DNA of 64,000 bases, from positions 712,501 through 776,500 of the forward strand of contig CP128433.1 of NCBI GenBank assembly GCA_032615215.1. Direction: 5' to 3'. The translations under genes and the position numbers were made by a program. This DNA comes from Microbulbifer sp. MKSA007. Its GTDB lineage: Bacteria > Pseudomonadota > Gammaproteobacteria > Pseudomonadales > Cellvibrionaceae. Below the pieces are notes generated by a model. It was given only the letters and a program-made list of their open reading frames with translations. It searched no databases and was not told where the DNA came from. Numbering within the stretch: position 1 is the first letter of the stretch; each line of letters starts with the position of its first letter. Positions 10,003 to 26,481 of this stretch are shown in pieces.

Positions 10003-10691
10003 ATGCGCTGGATAGCCCTTTCTTTAGTTGCCCTGAACGCTGTGCTTTTTGCCTGGTATATGTTGGTAGCGCCATCTCCGCAGTTAAGTAGCGGCAAGAG
10101 CCCGATCCCTCACGAGTCGGAGGGAAAGAAAATTACCCTCGTTAGCGAAATATCCCCTGAAGAGCTGCCTGCTCCAGAGAAGGCTGGGGCACTGAGTAAG
10201 GAGTCCTTTGAGGTTGAGCAGCTTTGTACGCTGTTGGGGCCTTTCGCGGAGGAGTACCAGGGCGAGGATCTCTTGCAGCGAATCCGGTCCCTTCAGGTTA
10301 AAGCCGAACTGCGTGATATAGAAATGCAGGGGCAGATGCGCTACTGGGTATATCTGCCGCCACTGAGTTCGAGGCGGGAGGCCTATAACCGCTTGCGTGA
10401 ACTACAGTCTCAGGGGATCGACAGCTATGTCATTCCCAAAGGCGCATTGGAAAATGGCATTTCATTTGGGATTTTCAGTGAGCGAGCCCGAGCTGAGTCC
10501 CATACCGCCGTTTTGAAGGAGAGGGGGTTGCCGCGCAGTTCAAGGAGGAGCCGCAAACCTATATGGAGCGGTGGATAGTTATGCCCCCTGGCAGCACAGA
10601 AAGTCTTGCAGAAGAATTTTGGCGACAACTGCAAAGTGAATACCCGGATCTGGATCGGCGCCCAAATCTTTGTTCTGAAGTACTTGGCTAA
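10003..10691 (+). CDS. SPOR-domain membrane protein (apparent frameshift)
   Basis: An N-terminal membrane anchor (IALSLVALNAVLFAWYMLV) precedes a linker and a SPOR-like domain (LCTLLGPF...RYWVYLPPLSSRREAYNRLRELQSQGIDSYVI...NGISFGIFSERARAE). SPOR domains bind denuded peptidoglycan at division sites. As read, the frame stops at 10578 after an unrelated arginine-rich tail. Adding one G to the five-G run at 10523-10527 continues the domain through GVAAQFKEEPQTYMERWIVM to a TAA at 10689-10691, giving about 229 residues. The gene follows coaX by 14 bases, the usual position in Pseudomonas relatives. Confidence 0.82.
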
Positions 10692-10801
10692 CAAAAAAGC
10701 AGATTTATCAGAAAATCATCAGGTGGCGTCTCGAATCGCTGTTTTTTTCAACAAGTTGGAATAGGCGACATAAAAAATATGATTTATCTGCAAAAAGGGT
10801 G

Positions 10802-10830
10802 TTGCGTGTCGAGATAAGTTCCCATAGAAT
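10802..10830 (+). promoter_or_regulatory. Promoter of the tRNA-tuf cluster
   Basis: TTGCGT (10802-10807), a 17-nt spacer and TAGAAT (10825-10830), followed by a GC-rich discriminator CCCGCCTCC. It lies 54 bases before the first tRNA. The discriminator type suggests stringent control. Confidence 0.65.
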
Positions 10831-10883
10831 CCCGCCTCCATTGACGAGGGTGACTTAACAACTTCGGCAATGAACGGGATAGG

Positions 10884-10959
10884 GCTGGCGTAGCTCAGTT
10901 GGTAGAGCAGCTGACTTGTAATCAGCCGGTCGGGGGTTCGACTCCTCTCGCCAGCTCCA
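10884..10959 (+). tRNA. tRNA-Thr (TGT)
   Basis: A 76-nt cloverleaf with acceptor pair GCTGGCG / CGCCAGC, encoded CCA, T-arm GGGGGTTCGACTCCTC and anticodon loop CTTGTAA, giving TGT. It corresponds to E. coli thrU at the head of the thrU-tyrU-glyT-thrT-tufB transcript. Confidence 0.96.
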
Positions 10960-11024
10960 TTTTCATCCCGTTGCTGTCAAAATTAGGTTTCGCTGCTAAG
11001 TATGTGAAATTTAAAGAAAAATTG

Positions 11025-11053
11025 TTGACAGTGCAGCGAGATGTGTAGACAAT
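11025..11053 (+). promoter_or_regulatory. Internal promoter before tRNA-Tyr
   Basis: A consensus -35 TTGACA (11025-11030), a 17-nt spacer and GACAAT (11048-11053) about 15 bases before tRNA-Tyr. It would give a second start for the tRNA-tuf transcript. Confidence 0.55.
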
Positions 11054-11067
11054 GCACACCGCTTTGA

Positions 11068-11150
11068 GCAGGGGTTCCCGAGTGGCCAAAGGGATCAGAC
11101 TGTAAATCTGACGCGAAAGCTTCGGTGGTTCGAATCCACCCCCTGCACCA
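11068..11150 (+). tRNA. tRNA-Tyr (GTA)
   Basis: An 83-nt class II tRNA with a long variable arm (CGCGAAAGCTTCG), acceptor pair GCAGGGG / CCCCTGC, encoded CCA and anticodon loop CTGTAAA, giving GTA. Position matches E. coli tyrU. Confidence 0.96.
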
Positions 11151-11206
11151 TATTACACCTTAGGGTGTTGCGCGAAATCGAATGGTTTCGCATGGAGGTC
11201 CCGAAA

Positions 11207-11280
<74 letters not shown>

Positions 11281-11349
11281 AGTTTTGGGGTTGGTTGGAA
11301 TGCTCTCCAGGGTGCAACATTTTAAGATGCCGTTATCGGCAAGGTTTTA

Positions 11350-11424
11350 GCTCATGTAGCTCAGGGGTAGAGCACACCCTTGGTAAGGGTGAGGTCGGCG
11401 GTTCAAATCCGCCCATGAGCTCCA
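11350..11424 (+). tRNA. tRNA-Thr (GGT)
   Basis: A 75-nt cloverleaf with acceptor pair GCTCATG / CATGAGC, encoded CCA and anticodon loop TTGGTAA, giving GGT. It is the last tRNA before tuf, as thrT is in E. coli. Confidence 0.96.
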
Positions 11425-11553
11425 TTTTATATGACCGCAAGGGTGAAAGCTCTTGCGGTTGTTTGTGTCCGGGGTCGGATTTTCCGGGTCGGATGTGCAT
11501 GTTCTGGACGTGGGTGGTGCCGTTATCGGCTCGCCTATATATAGGAGGCTGCA

Positions 11554-12747
<1,194 letters not shown>

Positions 12748-12844
12748 TCTTTGATTTCTGCATCACAATATCCTATGTGGTGCACCAGGTGGGAGAGTTC
12801 CTGTAGCTCTCTCATCTTTGAGTGCGAAAGTGCTCACACTGTAC

Positions 12845-12920
12845 AGGCCAGTAGTTCAATTGGTAGAGCACCGGTCTCCAAAACCGGGTGTTGGGGGTTC
12901 GAGTCCCTCCTGGCCTGCCA
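12845..12920 (+). tRNA. tRNA-Trp (CCA)
   Basis: A 76-nt cloverleaf with acceptor pair AGGCCAG / CTGGCCT, encoded CCA end (GCCA) and anticodon loop CTCCAAA, giving CCA. It lies between tuf and secE as in other gammaproteobacteria. Confidence 0.96.
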
Positions 12921-12958
12921 TTTTTAATCACTCCGCTTAGATAAGCTTAGGGGTGTCG

Positions 12959-12988
12959 CAAAACCCTACTTGTCAGTGGGGCTTTTGT
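12959..12988 (+). terminator. Imperfect hairpin between tRNA-Trp and secE
   Basis: CAAAACCCTAC and GTGGGGCTTTTG pair with one mismatch and a wobble, ending in a short T run. It probably ends most tRNA-tuf transcripts, allowing some read-through. Confidence 0.45.
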
Positions 12989-12989
12989 G

Positions 12990-13018
12990 TTTATGAGCGC
13001 TAAAAGATTATCTATAGT
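12990..13018 (+). promoter_or_regulatory. Possible secE promoter
   Basis: A good -10 TATAGT (13013-13018) lies 17 nt after a weak -35 TTTATG (12990-12995) and is followed by the GC-rich GCGCTAAGGGC. It lies 19 bases before secE. Confidence 0.35.
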
Positions 13019-13036
13019 GCGCTAAGGGCTTCTTAT

Positions 13037-13405
13037 ATGAATGCTAAAACAGAAGCGAAAACCTTTCGTCTTGACGGTCTGAAGTGGTTGTTAATAGTGC
13101 TGCTGGTGGGCGGTGCTGTTGCAGGCAATTCATATTACGCCGAATTCCCTTTGTTTTACCGAGTGTTGGCAGTAACTGCCATCTGTCTGGTAGCTCTGGT
13201 TGTGGCTGTAAATACCGCCAAAGGCAATGCGTTGTGGCAACTGTTGCGCGAAGCGCAAACTGAAGTCAGGCGTGTGGTTTGGCCGACCCGCCAAGAAGCA
13301 ACCCAGACCACAGCGATTGTGGTTGTTTTCGTGTTGATTATGGCGCTTATCTTGTGGGCGCTTGATTCGGCTCTGGGTTGGGCGGCTTCCAAATTTATCG
13401 GCTAA
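13037..13405 (+). CDS. secE: Protein translocase subunit SecE
   Basis: SecE is an essential part of the SecYEG inner-membrane channel. The 122-residue protein has three membrane segments (about 17-34, 42-60 and 94-112), as in enteric SecE, and the conserved cytoplasmic helix with EVRRVVWPTRQE before the last segment. It is followed by nusG after ten bases, the universal order. Confidence 0.96.
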   Translation: MNAKTEAKTFRLDGLKWLLIVLLVGGAVAGNSYYAEFPLFYRVLAVTAICLVALVVAVNTAKGNALWQLLREAQTEVRRVVWPTRQEATQTTAIVVVFVLIMALILWALDSALGWAASKFIG

Positions 13406-13415
13406 AGGTTGATAC

Positions 13416-13949
13416 ATGTCAAAGAATTGGTATGTGGTCCAGGCTTACTCGGGCTATGAGAAGCGTGTCGCCAGCTCCCTGAAAGAGCGCATTGAGCTGA
13501 ACGAAATGGACCACCTGTTTGGTGAAGTCCTGGTTCCCACGGAAGAAGTGGTTGAGATGCGCGCAGGGCAAAAGCGCAAGAGTGAACGCAAGTTTTTCCC
13601 GGGCTATGTCCTGGTAGAAATGGAATTGAATGACGATACCTGGCACTTGGTGAAAGAAACTCCCCGAGTACTGGGTTTTATCGGCGGTAAGGCGGATAAG
13701 CCAGCCCCGATTACTGACCGCGAAGCGCAGGCTATCCTGAATCGCATTGACGATTCCGCCGATAAGCCCAAGCCCAAGACTCTGTTTGAGCCCGGTGAAA
13801 TGGTTCGAGTTATCGACGGTCCGTTTAATGATTTCAACGGTGTGGTTGAAGAGGTTAACTACGAGAAGAGTCGCTTGCGAGTGGCTGTGTTGATCTTCGG
13901 GCGTTCCACCCCGGTTGAACTGGAGTTCAGTCAGGTAGAGAAGACCTGA
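13416..13949 (+). CDS. nusG: Transcription termination/antitermination protein NusG
   Basis: NusG binds RNA polymerase and links it to Rho or to the ribosome through S10. The 177-residue protein has the N-terminal NGN domain (NWYVVQAYSGYEKRVA, FPGYVLVEM) and a C-terminal KOW domain (FEPGEMVRVIDGPFNDFNG). It sits directly after secE and before rplK, as expected. Confidence 0.97.
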   Translation: MSKNWYVVQAYSGYEKRVASSLKERIELNEMDHLFGEVLVPTEEVVEMRAGQKRKSERKFFPGYVLVEMELNDDTWHLVKETPRVLGFIGGKADKPAPITDREAQAILNRIDDSADKPKPKTLFEPGEMVRVIDGPFNDFNGVVEEVNYEKSRLRVAVLIFGRSTPVELEFSQVEKT

Positions 13950-13968
13950 TTCCAGTATAAATTTTTTG

Positions 13969-14040
13969 CCCCCTTTCGCCGCGAGGTGGAAGGGGGTTTT
14001 CGCGTCCCCGAAAAATGAGTTTTCATTTCGGGGTTCGGGG
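13969..14040 (+). terminator. Two hairpins between nusG and rplK
   Basis: The first pairs CCCCCTTTC with GGAAGGGGG and is followed by TTTT; the second pairs CCCCGAAA with TTTCGGGG. Together they resemble a leaky terminator separating secE-nusG from the rplK transcript. No clear promoter for rplK is visible in the remaining 60 bases. Confidence 0.5.
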
Positions 14041-14103
14041 AGCTTGCCCTTAAACCTTATGGCTGAGTGGCGGGCGTTAATACCCAACTAGAGGAGAGCT
14101 GTA

Positions 14104-14535
14104 ATGGCTAAGAAAGTAGAAGCTTATATCAAGCTGCAAGTTAAGGCCGGTCAGGCCAACCCGAGTCCGCCCGTTGGTCCCGCACTGGGTCAGCACGGTG
14201 TGAACATCATGGAATTCTGTAAGGCGTTCAACGCCCAGACCCAGAGCCTCGAGCCAGGTCTGCCAGTTCCAGTTGTAATCTCTGTATACAACGACCGCTC
14301 CTTCACCTTCATCATGAAGTCGCCGCCCGCCGCTGTACTGCTGCGCAAGGCTGCCAAGATCAAGAGCGGTTCCGGTCGTCCGAACACTGAGAAAGTGGGT
14401 AAAGTAACCCGCGCTCAGCTGGAAGAGATCGTAGAAATGAAGAAAGCAGACCTGACTGCATCCGACTTGGACGCGGCCGTGCGCACTATCGCTGGTTCCG
14501 CTCGCAGCGCCGGTATCGAAGTGGAGGGTCTCTAA
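14104..14535 (+). CDS. rplK: 50S ribosomal protein L11
   Basis: L11 binds 23S rRNA at the GTPase-associated centre and is needed for RelA activation. The 143-residue protein shows the N-terminal KLQVKAGQANPSPPVGPALG and the C-terminal RNA-binding domain with GSARSAGIEVEG. A strong AGAGGAG site precedes the ATG. The TAA is directly followed by the GTG of rplA. Confidence 0.98.
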   Translation: MAKKVEAYIKLQVKAGQANPSPPVGPALGQHGVNIMEFCKAFNAQTQSLEPGLPVPVVISVYNDRSFTFIMKSPPAAVLLRKAAKIKSGSGRPNTEKVGKVTRAQLEEIVEMKKADLTASDLDAAVRTIAGSARSAGIEVEGL

Positions 14536-15231
14536 GTGGCTAAATTGAGCAAGCGTCAGCGCGTAATCGCTGAGAAGGTTGAAGCTGGTAAGGCTTACGG
14601 TATCGAAGAAGCCGTAGCTCTGCTGAAAGAGCTGTCCAACGTTAAGTTTGCAGAAACTGTAGACGCTTCTGTAAACCTGGGCATCGACCCACGTAAATCC
14701 GACCAGGCTGTTCGCGGTGCAACTACTCTGCCGCACGGTACTGGTAAAGAAGTTCGCGTAGCTGTTTTCACCCAGGGTGCTAACGCTGACGCCGCTAAAG
14801 AAGCGGGCGCTGACTTGATCGGTATGGACGAGCTGGCTGCCGACGTTAAAGCAGGCAAGATGGACTTCGACGTAGTAATCGCTTCCCCCGATGCGATGCG
14901 CGTTGTAGGTCAGCTGGGTCAAATCCTCGGCCCGCGCGGCCTGATGCCGAACCCGAAGACTGGCACCGTAACTCCAGACGTTGCTACTGCGGTTAAAAAT
15001 GCCAAAGCGGGTCAGGTGCGTTTCCGCGCTGACAAAGGCGGCATTATCCACGGTGGTATCGGTAAAGTTGCTTTCGATGCGAACTCTCTGAAAGAGAACC
15101 TGGAAGCTCTGGTTGCCGACCTGAAGAAAGCCAAGCCGGCTTCTGCAAAAGGTGTATATCTGAAGAAGATCACCCTGAGCACCACTATGGGCCCGGGTCT
15201 GGTTATCGATCAGTCTTCCCTGAACATCTAA
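14536..15231 (+). CDS. rplA: 50S ribosomal protein L1
   Basis: L1 forms the mobile stalk at the tRNA exit site and is the translational repressor of the L11 operon in relatives. The 231-residue protein has the typical LGPRGLMPNPKTGTV segment. The start is a GTG that touches the rplK stop codon, so translation is coupled. Confidence 0.98.
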   Translation: MAKLSKRQRVIAEKVEAGKAYGIEEAVALLKELSNVKFAETVDASVNLGIDPRKSDQAVRGATTLPHGTGKEVRVAVFTQGANADAAKEAGADLIGMDELAADVKAGKMDFDVVIASPDAMRVVGQLGQILGPRGLMPNPKTGTVTPDVATAVKNAKAGQVRFRADKGGIIHGGIGKVAFDANSLKENLEALVADLKKAKPASAKGVYLKKITLSTTMGPGLVIDQSSLNI

Positions 15232-15508
15232 ATATCACTGCGGGGTGTGATCACCTCTCAGTAAATCGAACTTTGGGGTCCACCTGAATGCTTCGGCACA
15301 AGGTGGGCCGTCAAAGACCGTAGGTGTCAGGTGCGTTGAGGTTTAACGTGCCTGGCTTAATCCGAACTTCGGCCAGGTTGGCCATTGCGAGGTTCGAGCC
15401 TACGCAGACGGTGTCGCCCAAACCAGTATTTTTACTGGATTTGAGCTTTATGCACCGGAACGGATCGGACGTTTAAGTCCGGTTTTTTTCAAATCCAGGA
15501 GTGACACT
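15232..15508 (+). promoter_or_regulatory. rplJ leader (L10-responsive RNA)
   Basis: A 277-base leader before rplJ with several stems: CCAGTA / TACTGG at 15423-15438 and CGGAC / GTCCG at 15466-15481 followed by seven T. In this position gammaproteobacteria carry the L10 leader, where L10(L12)4 binds and represses rplJL translation. The position and hairpins are seen; the L10 site is inferred. The last hairpin also looks like an attenuator. Confidence 0.6.
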
Positions 15509-16003
15509 ATGGCTATTGGACTCGAAGACAAGAAAGCGATTGTCGCAGATGTCCAGCAAGCTGCTGAAGGTGCTCTGTCTGCGGTTGTTGCGGATTCCCG
15601 CGGCGTAACCGTGAATGACATGACCACTCTGCGCAAAGAGGCTCGCGAGAACGGCGTTTGGTTGAAAGTCGTCCGCAACACTCTGGCGCGTCGCGCTCTG
15701 GCAGGTACCGAATACGAATGTCTGACTGACAAATTCGTAGGTCCTAGCATCATTGCATTCTCTAACGAACACCCAGGTGCCGGCGCGCGCATCCTGAGCC
15801 AGTTCGCTAAAGGCAATGACAAGCTGGAACTGAAAGGTGCTGCCTTCGAAGGCGCGATCACCGACGTCGCATTGTTGGCAAGCCTGCCGACTTACGACGA
15901 GGCGATCGCCAAGCTGATGAGCGTGTTGAAAGAAGCATCTGCTGGCAAGCTGGTTCGCACTATTGCGGCCGTTCGCGACCAAAAAGAGCAGGAAGCTGCG
16001 TAA
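15509..16003 (+). CDS. rplJ: 50S ribosomal protein L10
   Basis: L10 anchors the L7/L12 stalk to 23S rRNA. The 164-residue product has the N-terminal rRNA-binding domain (VVADSRGVTVNDMTTLRKEAR, quoted in part) and a C-terminal helix that binds L12 dimers. It lies 77 bases before rplL in the standard order, and AGGAG precedes the start. Confidence 0.97.
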   Translation: MAIGLEDKKAIVADVQQAAEGALSAVVADSRGVTVNDMTTLRKEARENGVWLKVVRNTLARRALAGTEYECLTDKFVGPSIIAFSNEHPGAGARILSQFAKGNDKLELKGAAFEGAITDVALLASLPTYDEAIAKLMSVLKEASAGKLVRTIAAVRDQKEQEAA

Positions 16004-16080
16004 TTTTTTCGCTAGAGCGAATCGCAGTTTCAAAACGAAATACGAGCAGCTACTGCTCAAACCAATTCAGGTACTGAATC

Positions 16081-16449
16081 ATGTCTCTGACTAAAGAAGA
16101 TATCATCAATGCTGTTGCCGAAATGTCCGTTAAGGATGTTGTTGAGCTGATCGAAGCAATGGAAGAGAAATTCGGCGTAACTGCTGCTGCAGCAGTTGTA
16201 GCTGGCCCAGCTGGTGGCGAAGCTGCCGCTGAAGAGAAAGACTCTTTCGACGTAATCCTGACTTCCCCAGGCGACAAGAAAGTGAACGTGATCAAAGTTG
16301 TTCGCGGCATCACTGGCCTGGGCTTGAAAGAAGCTAAAGGTCTGGTAGACGGCGCTCCGAGCCCGCTGAAAGAAGGCGTAAGCAAAGACGAAGCTGAAGC
16401 AGCTAAGAAAGAGCTGGAAGAAGCTGGCGCAGTTGTAGAACTGAAGTAA
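16081..16449 (+). CDS. rplL: 50S ribosomal protein L7/L12
   Basis: L7/L12 is the multi-copy stalk protein that recruits translation GTPases. The 122-residue acidic protein has the N-terminal dimerisation helix, an Ala/Gly hinge (AAAAVVAGPAGGEAAAEE) and the conserved C-terminal domain (KVNVIKVVRGITGLGLKEAK). Its transcript continues into rpoB through an attenuator. Confidence 0.98.
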   Translation: MSLTKEDIINAVAEMSVKDVVELIEAMEEKFGVTAAAAVVAGPAGGEAAAEEKDSFDVILTSPGDKKVNVIKVVRGITGLGLKEAKGLVDGAPSPLKEGVSKDEAEAAKKELEEAGAVVELK

Positions 16450-16500
16450 TTCGGTTCTTGCGTCTCCCGCTAGCTGTCGCGTAAAGCGGCGGGTAGCGGT

Positions 16501-16533
16501 AAGGCTGGTGGACTTTTGTCCGCCGGCCTTTTT
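16501..16533 (+). terminator. rplL-rpoB transcriptional attenuator
   Basis: A 13-bp stem (AAGGCTGGTGGAC / GTCCGCCGGCCTT, two wobble pairs) with a TTTT loop is followed by a T run. At this position E. coli has a partial terminator that reduces rpoBC transcription relative to rplJL. Confidence 0.85.
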
Positions 16534-16634
16534 GCCGTTTGCGGTACTGAGGTTTTTACCGGTGCCGGCGGGATTTAAAAACCGTGGCAAACCTCATTTA
16601 ACCATAGCGCAGTAGCGCTACCCAAAAGCAAGCG

Positions 16635-16683
16635 GAGAGGTTTCTGGCCAGTGCAGGCAAGTTGCATTGACCAGAGGCTTCTC
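16635..16683 (+). promoter_or_regulatory. Long hairpin in the rpoB leader, probable RNase III site
   Basis: Arms 16635-16655 and 16663-16683 form a 21-bp stem with sixteen Watson-Crick pairs, four G-U pairs and one C-A mismatch, closed by a seven-base loop. E. coli has an RNase III processing site in the same interval, downstream of the attenuator. The structure is read directly; cleavage is inferred from that parallel. Confidence 0.7.
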
Positions 16684-16747
16684 GCCCGGAGGGGCTCTGG
16701 ACTGGAGTCCCACGAAGTCTTGTCACTGATCAAGCTGGGGAATTTGA

Positions 16748-20821
<4,074 letters not shown>

Positions 20822-20955
20822 ATCCGAACCCGTACCGAAGCCTGTTGGCAGGTGAAATGAGACAAGTGCCAGCGCCCCTCGAAGCAGTGGGGCAGCTGGC
20901 TAGCCCGGCGGCTAGTGCGAGTGCCGGGTTGACTACCCCTAGTGGAGGAAAGGCC

Positions 20956-25185
<4,230 letters not shown>

Positions 25186-25293
25186 GGCGTATCCCACTCT
25201 ATCTGTCGGTGGAGTGGGGTAGGTTGGGGCACTTAGGTGCCCGATCTGATATTGGCGACTGTCTGTGATGTAAGCACTTACTTCCGTCGCCGA

Positions 25294-25322
25294 TTGACTA
25301 GGCGGGTTGTCGCTTATAGAAT
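25294..25322 (+). promoter_or_regulatory. Promoter of the str operon
   Basis: TTGACT (25294-25299), a 17-nt spacer and TAGAAT (25317-25322), followed by a very GC-rich discriminator (GCGGCCCCCGC). It lies about 115 bases before rpsL. Confidence 0.75.
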
Positions 25323-25435
25323 GCGGCCCCCGCTTATGTGGGGTGTTCCGTTTGATCCCAGGATCGGACGATACACACAGACGATAGGCCCTCACTGTTA
25401 GAGCTGGGGGCATTTTATTTTTGGAGTGATTTTTA

Positions 25436-25810
25436 ATGGCAACGATCAACCAGTTGGTTCGTAAGCCGAGAAAACGCAAAGTTGAAAAAAGCGACGTTCC
25501 TGCTCTGCAGGCTAGCCCGCAGCGTCGCGGAGTTTGCACTCGTGTGTACACCACTACACCGAAGAAGCCGAACTCTGCACTGCGTAAGGTTTGCCGTGTG
25601 CGTCTGACCAGCGGTTACGAAGTAACTTCGTACATCGGTGGTGAAGGCCACAACCTGCAAGAGCACAGCGTGGTACTGATTCGCGGCGGTCGTGTAAAAG
25701 ACCTGCCGGGTGTGCGCTACCACACTGTACGCGGTGCACTTGACTGTGCCGGCGTAAACGATCGCAAGCAGGGCCGTTCTAAGTACGGCGCCAAGCGTCC
25801 TAAAGGTTAA
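25436..25810 (+). CDS. rpsL: 30S ribosomal protein S12
   Basis: S12 sits at the decoding centre. The 124-residue protein has the wild-type streptomycin-region lysine in TTTPKKPNSALRK and the RimO target aspartate in RVKDLPGVRYH, so no classical resistance change is present. It is first in the rpsL-rpsG-fusA-tuf operon, and TTGGAG precedes the start. Confidence 0.98.
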   Translation: MATINQLVRKPRKRKVEKSDVPALQASPQRRGVCTRVYTTTPKKPNSALRKVCRVRLTSGYEVTSYIGGEGHNLQEHSVVLIRGGRVKDLPGVRYHTVRGALDCAGVNDRKQGRSKYGAKRPKG

Positions 25811-25920
25811 TCACCTTTAACGATTTGCGTTTCGGTTTCCAACCGGAGTAAGGCTGAGCTCGCCGGATTGTAATGTTTTACGGCGGCGTCTCAGAATAAC
25901 CCTGAAGAGAGGCAATACCC

Positions 25921-26391
25921 ATGCCGAGAAGACGAGTAGTCGCCAAGCGCGAAGTGCTACCGGACCCCAAGTTCGGGAACGTCACCCTGGCCAAGTTCAT
26001 GAACCACGTCATGATCAGCGGCAAGAAGTCAGTTGCAGAGCGTATCGTATACGGTGCACTTGAAACTATTTCTGAAAAATTGAACAAAGATCCGATCGAA
26101 GTATTCGAGGAGTCTTTGGAAAATATCGCGCCTATGGTGGAAGTAAAGTCCCGCCGTGTTGGTGGTGCGACGTATCAGGTGCCTGTAGAAGTGCGCCCCT
26201 CGCGTCGTACGGCTCTGGCAATGCGTTGGTTGGTGGAGTTCTCCCGTAAGCGCGGTGAGAAATCTATGGCTCAGCGTCTGGCCAACGAAATGATCGACGC
26301 AGCCCAAAACAAGGGTGGCGCGGTCAAGAAGCGTGAAGATGTACACCGCATGGCAGAAGCCAACAAGGCATTCTCTCACTACCGCTTCTAA
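25921..26391 (+). CDS. rpsG: 30S ribosomal protein S7
   Basis: S7 nucleates assembly of the 30S head and is the str operon repressor in E. coli. The 156-residue protein has the standard start PRRRVVAKREVLPDPKFG and the conserved RRVGGATYQVPVEVRP. It follows rpsL by 110 bases. Confidence 0.98.
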   Translation: MPRRRVVAKREVLPDPKFGNVTLAKFMNHVMISGKKSVAERIVYGALETISEKLNKDPIEVFEESLENIAPMVEVKSRRVGGATYQVPVEVRPSRRTALAMRWLVEFSRKRGEKSMAQRLANEMIDAAQNKGGAVKKREDVHRMAEANKAFSHYRF

Positions 26392-26424
26392 GTCTGATGA
26401 ATACCAACATCGGAAATTAATACC

Positions 26425-26458
26425 GAAAGGCAGCACGGAAATTTCCAGGCTGCCTTTT
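26425..26458 (+). terminator. Hairpin between rpsG and fusA
   Basis: GAAAGGCAGC and GCTGCCTTTT form a stem of about nine pairs, with a small GGAAATTTCC palindrome in the loop, ending in TTTT. Because fusA follows within 25 bases and lacks an obvious promoter, it is more likely an attenuator or RNA-stability element than a full terminator. Confidence 0.45.
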
Positions 26459-26481
26459 GCCGTTATATCGAGGATACAACT

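Noticed and set aside
20845..20955. An upstream TTG start for rpoC
   Set aside because: It adds 37 residues with no match to RpoC. The TTG at 20956 has a good ribosome binding site and the conserved start.
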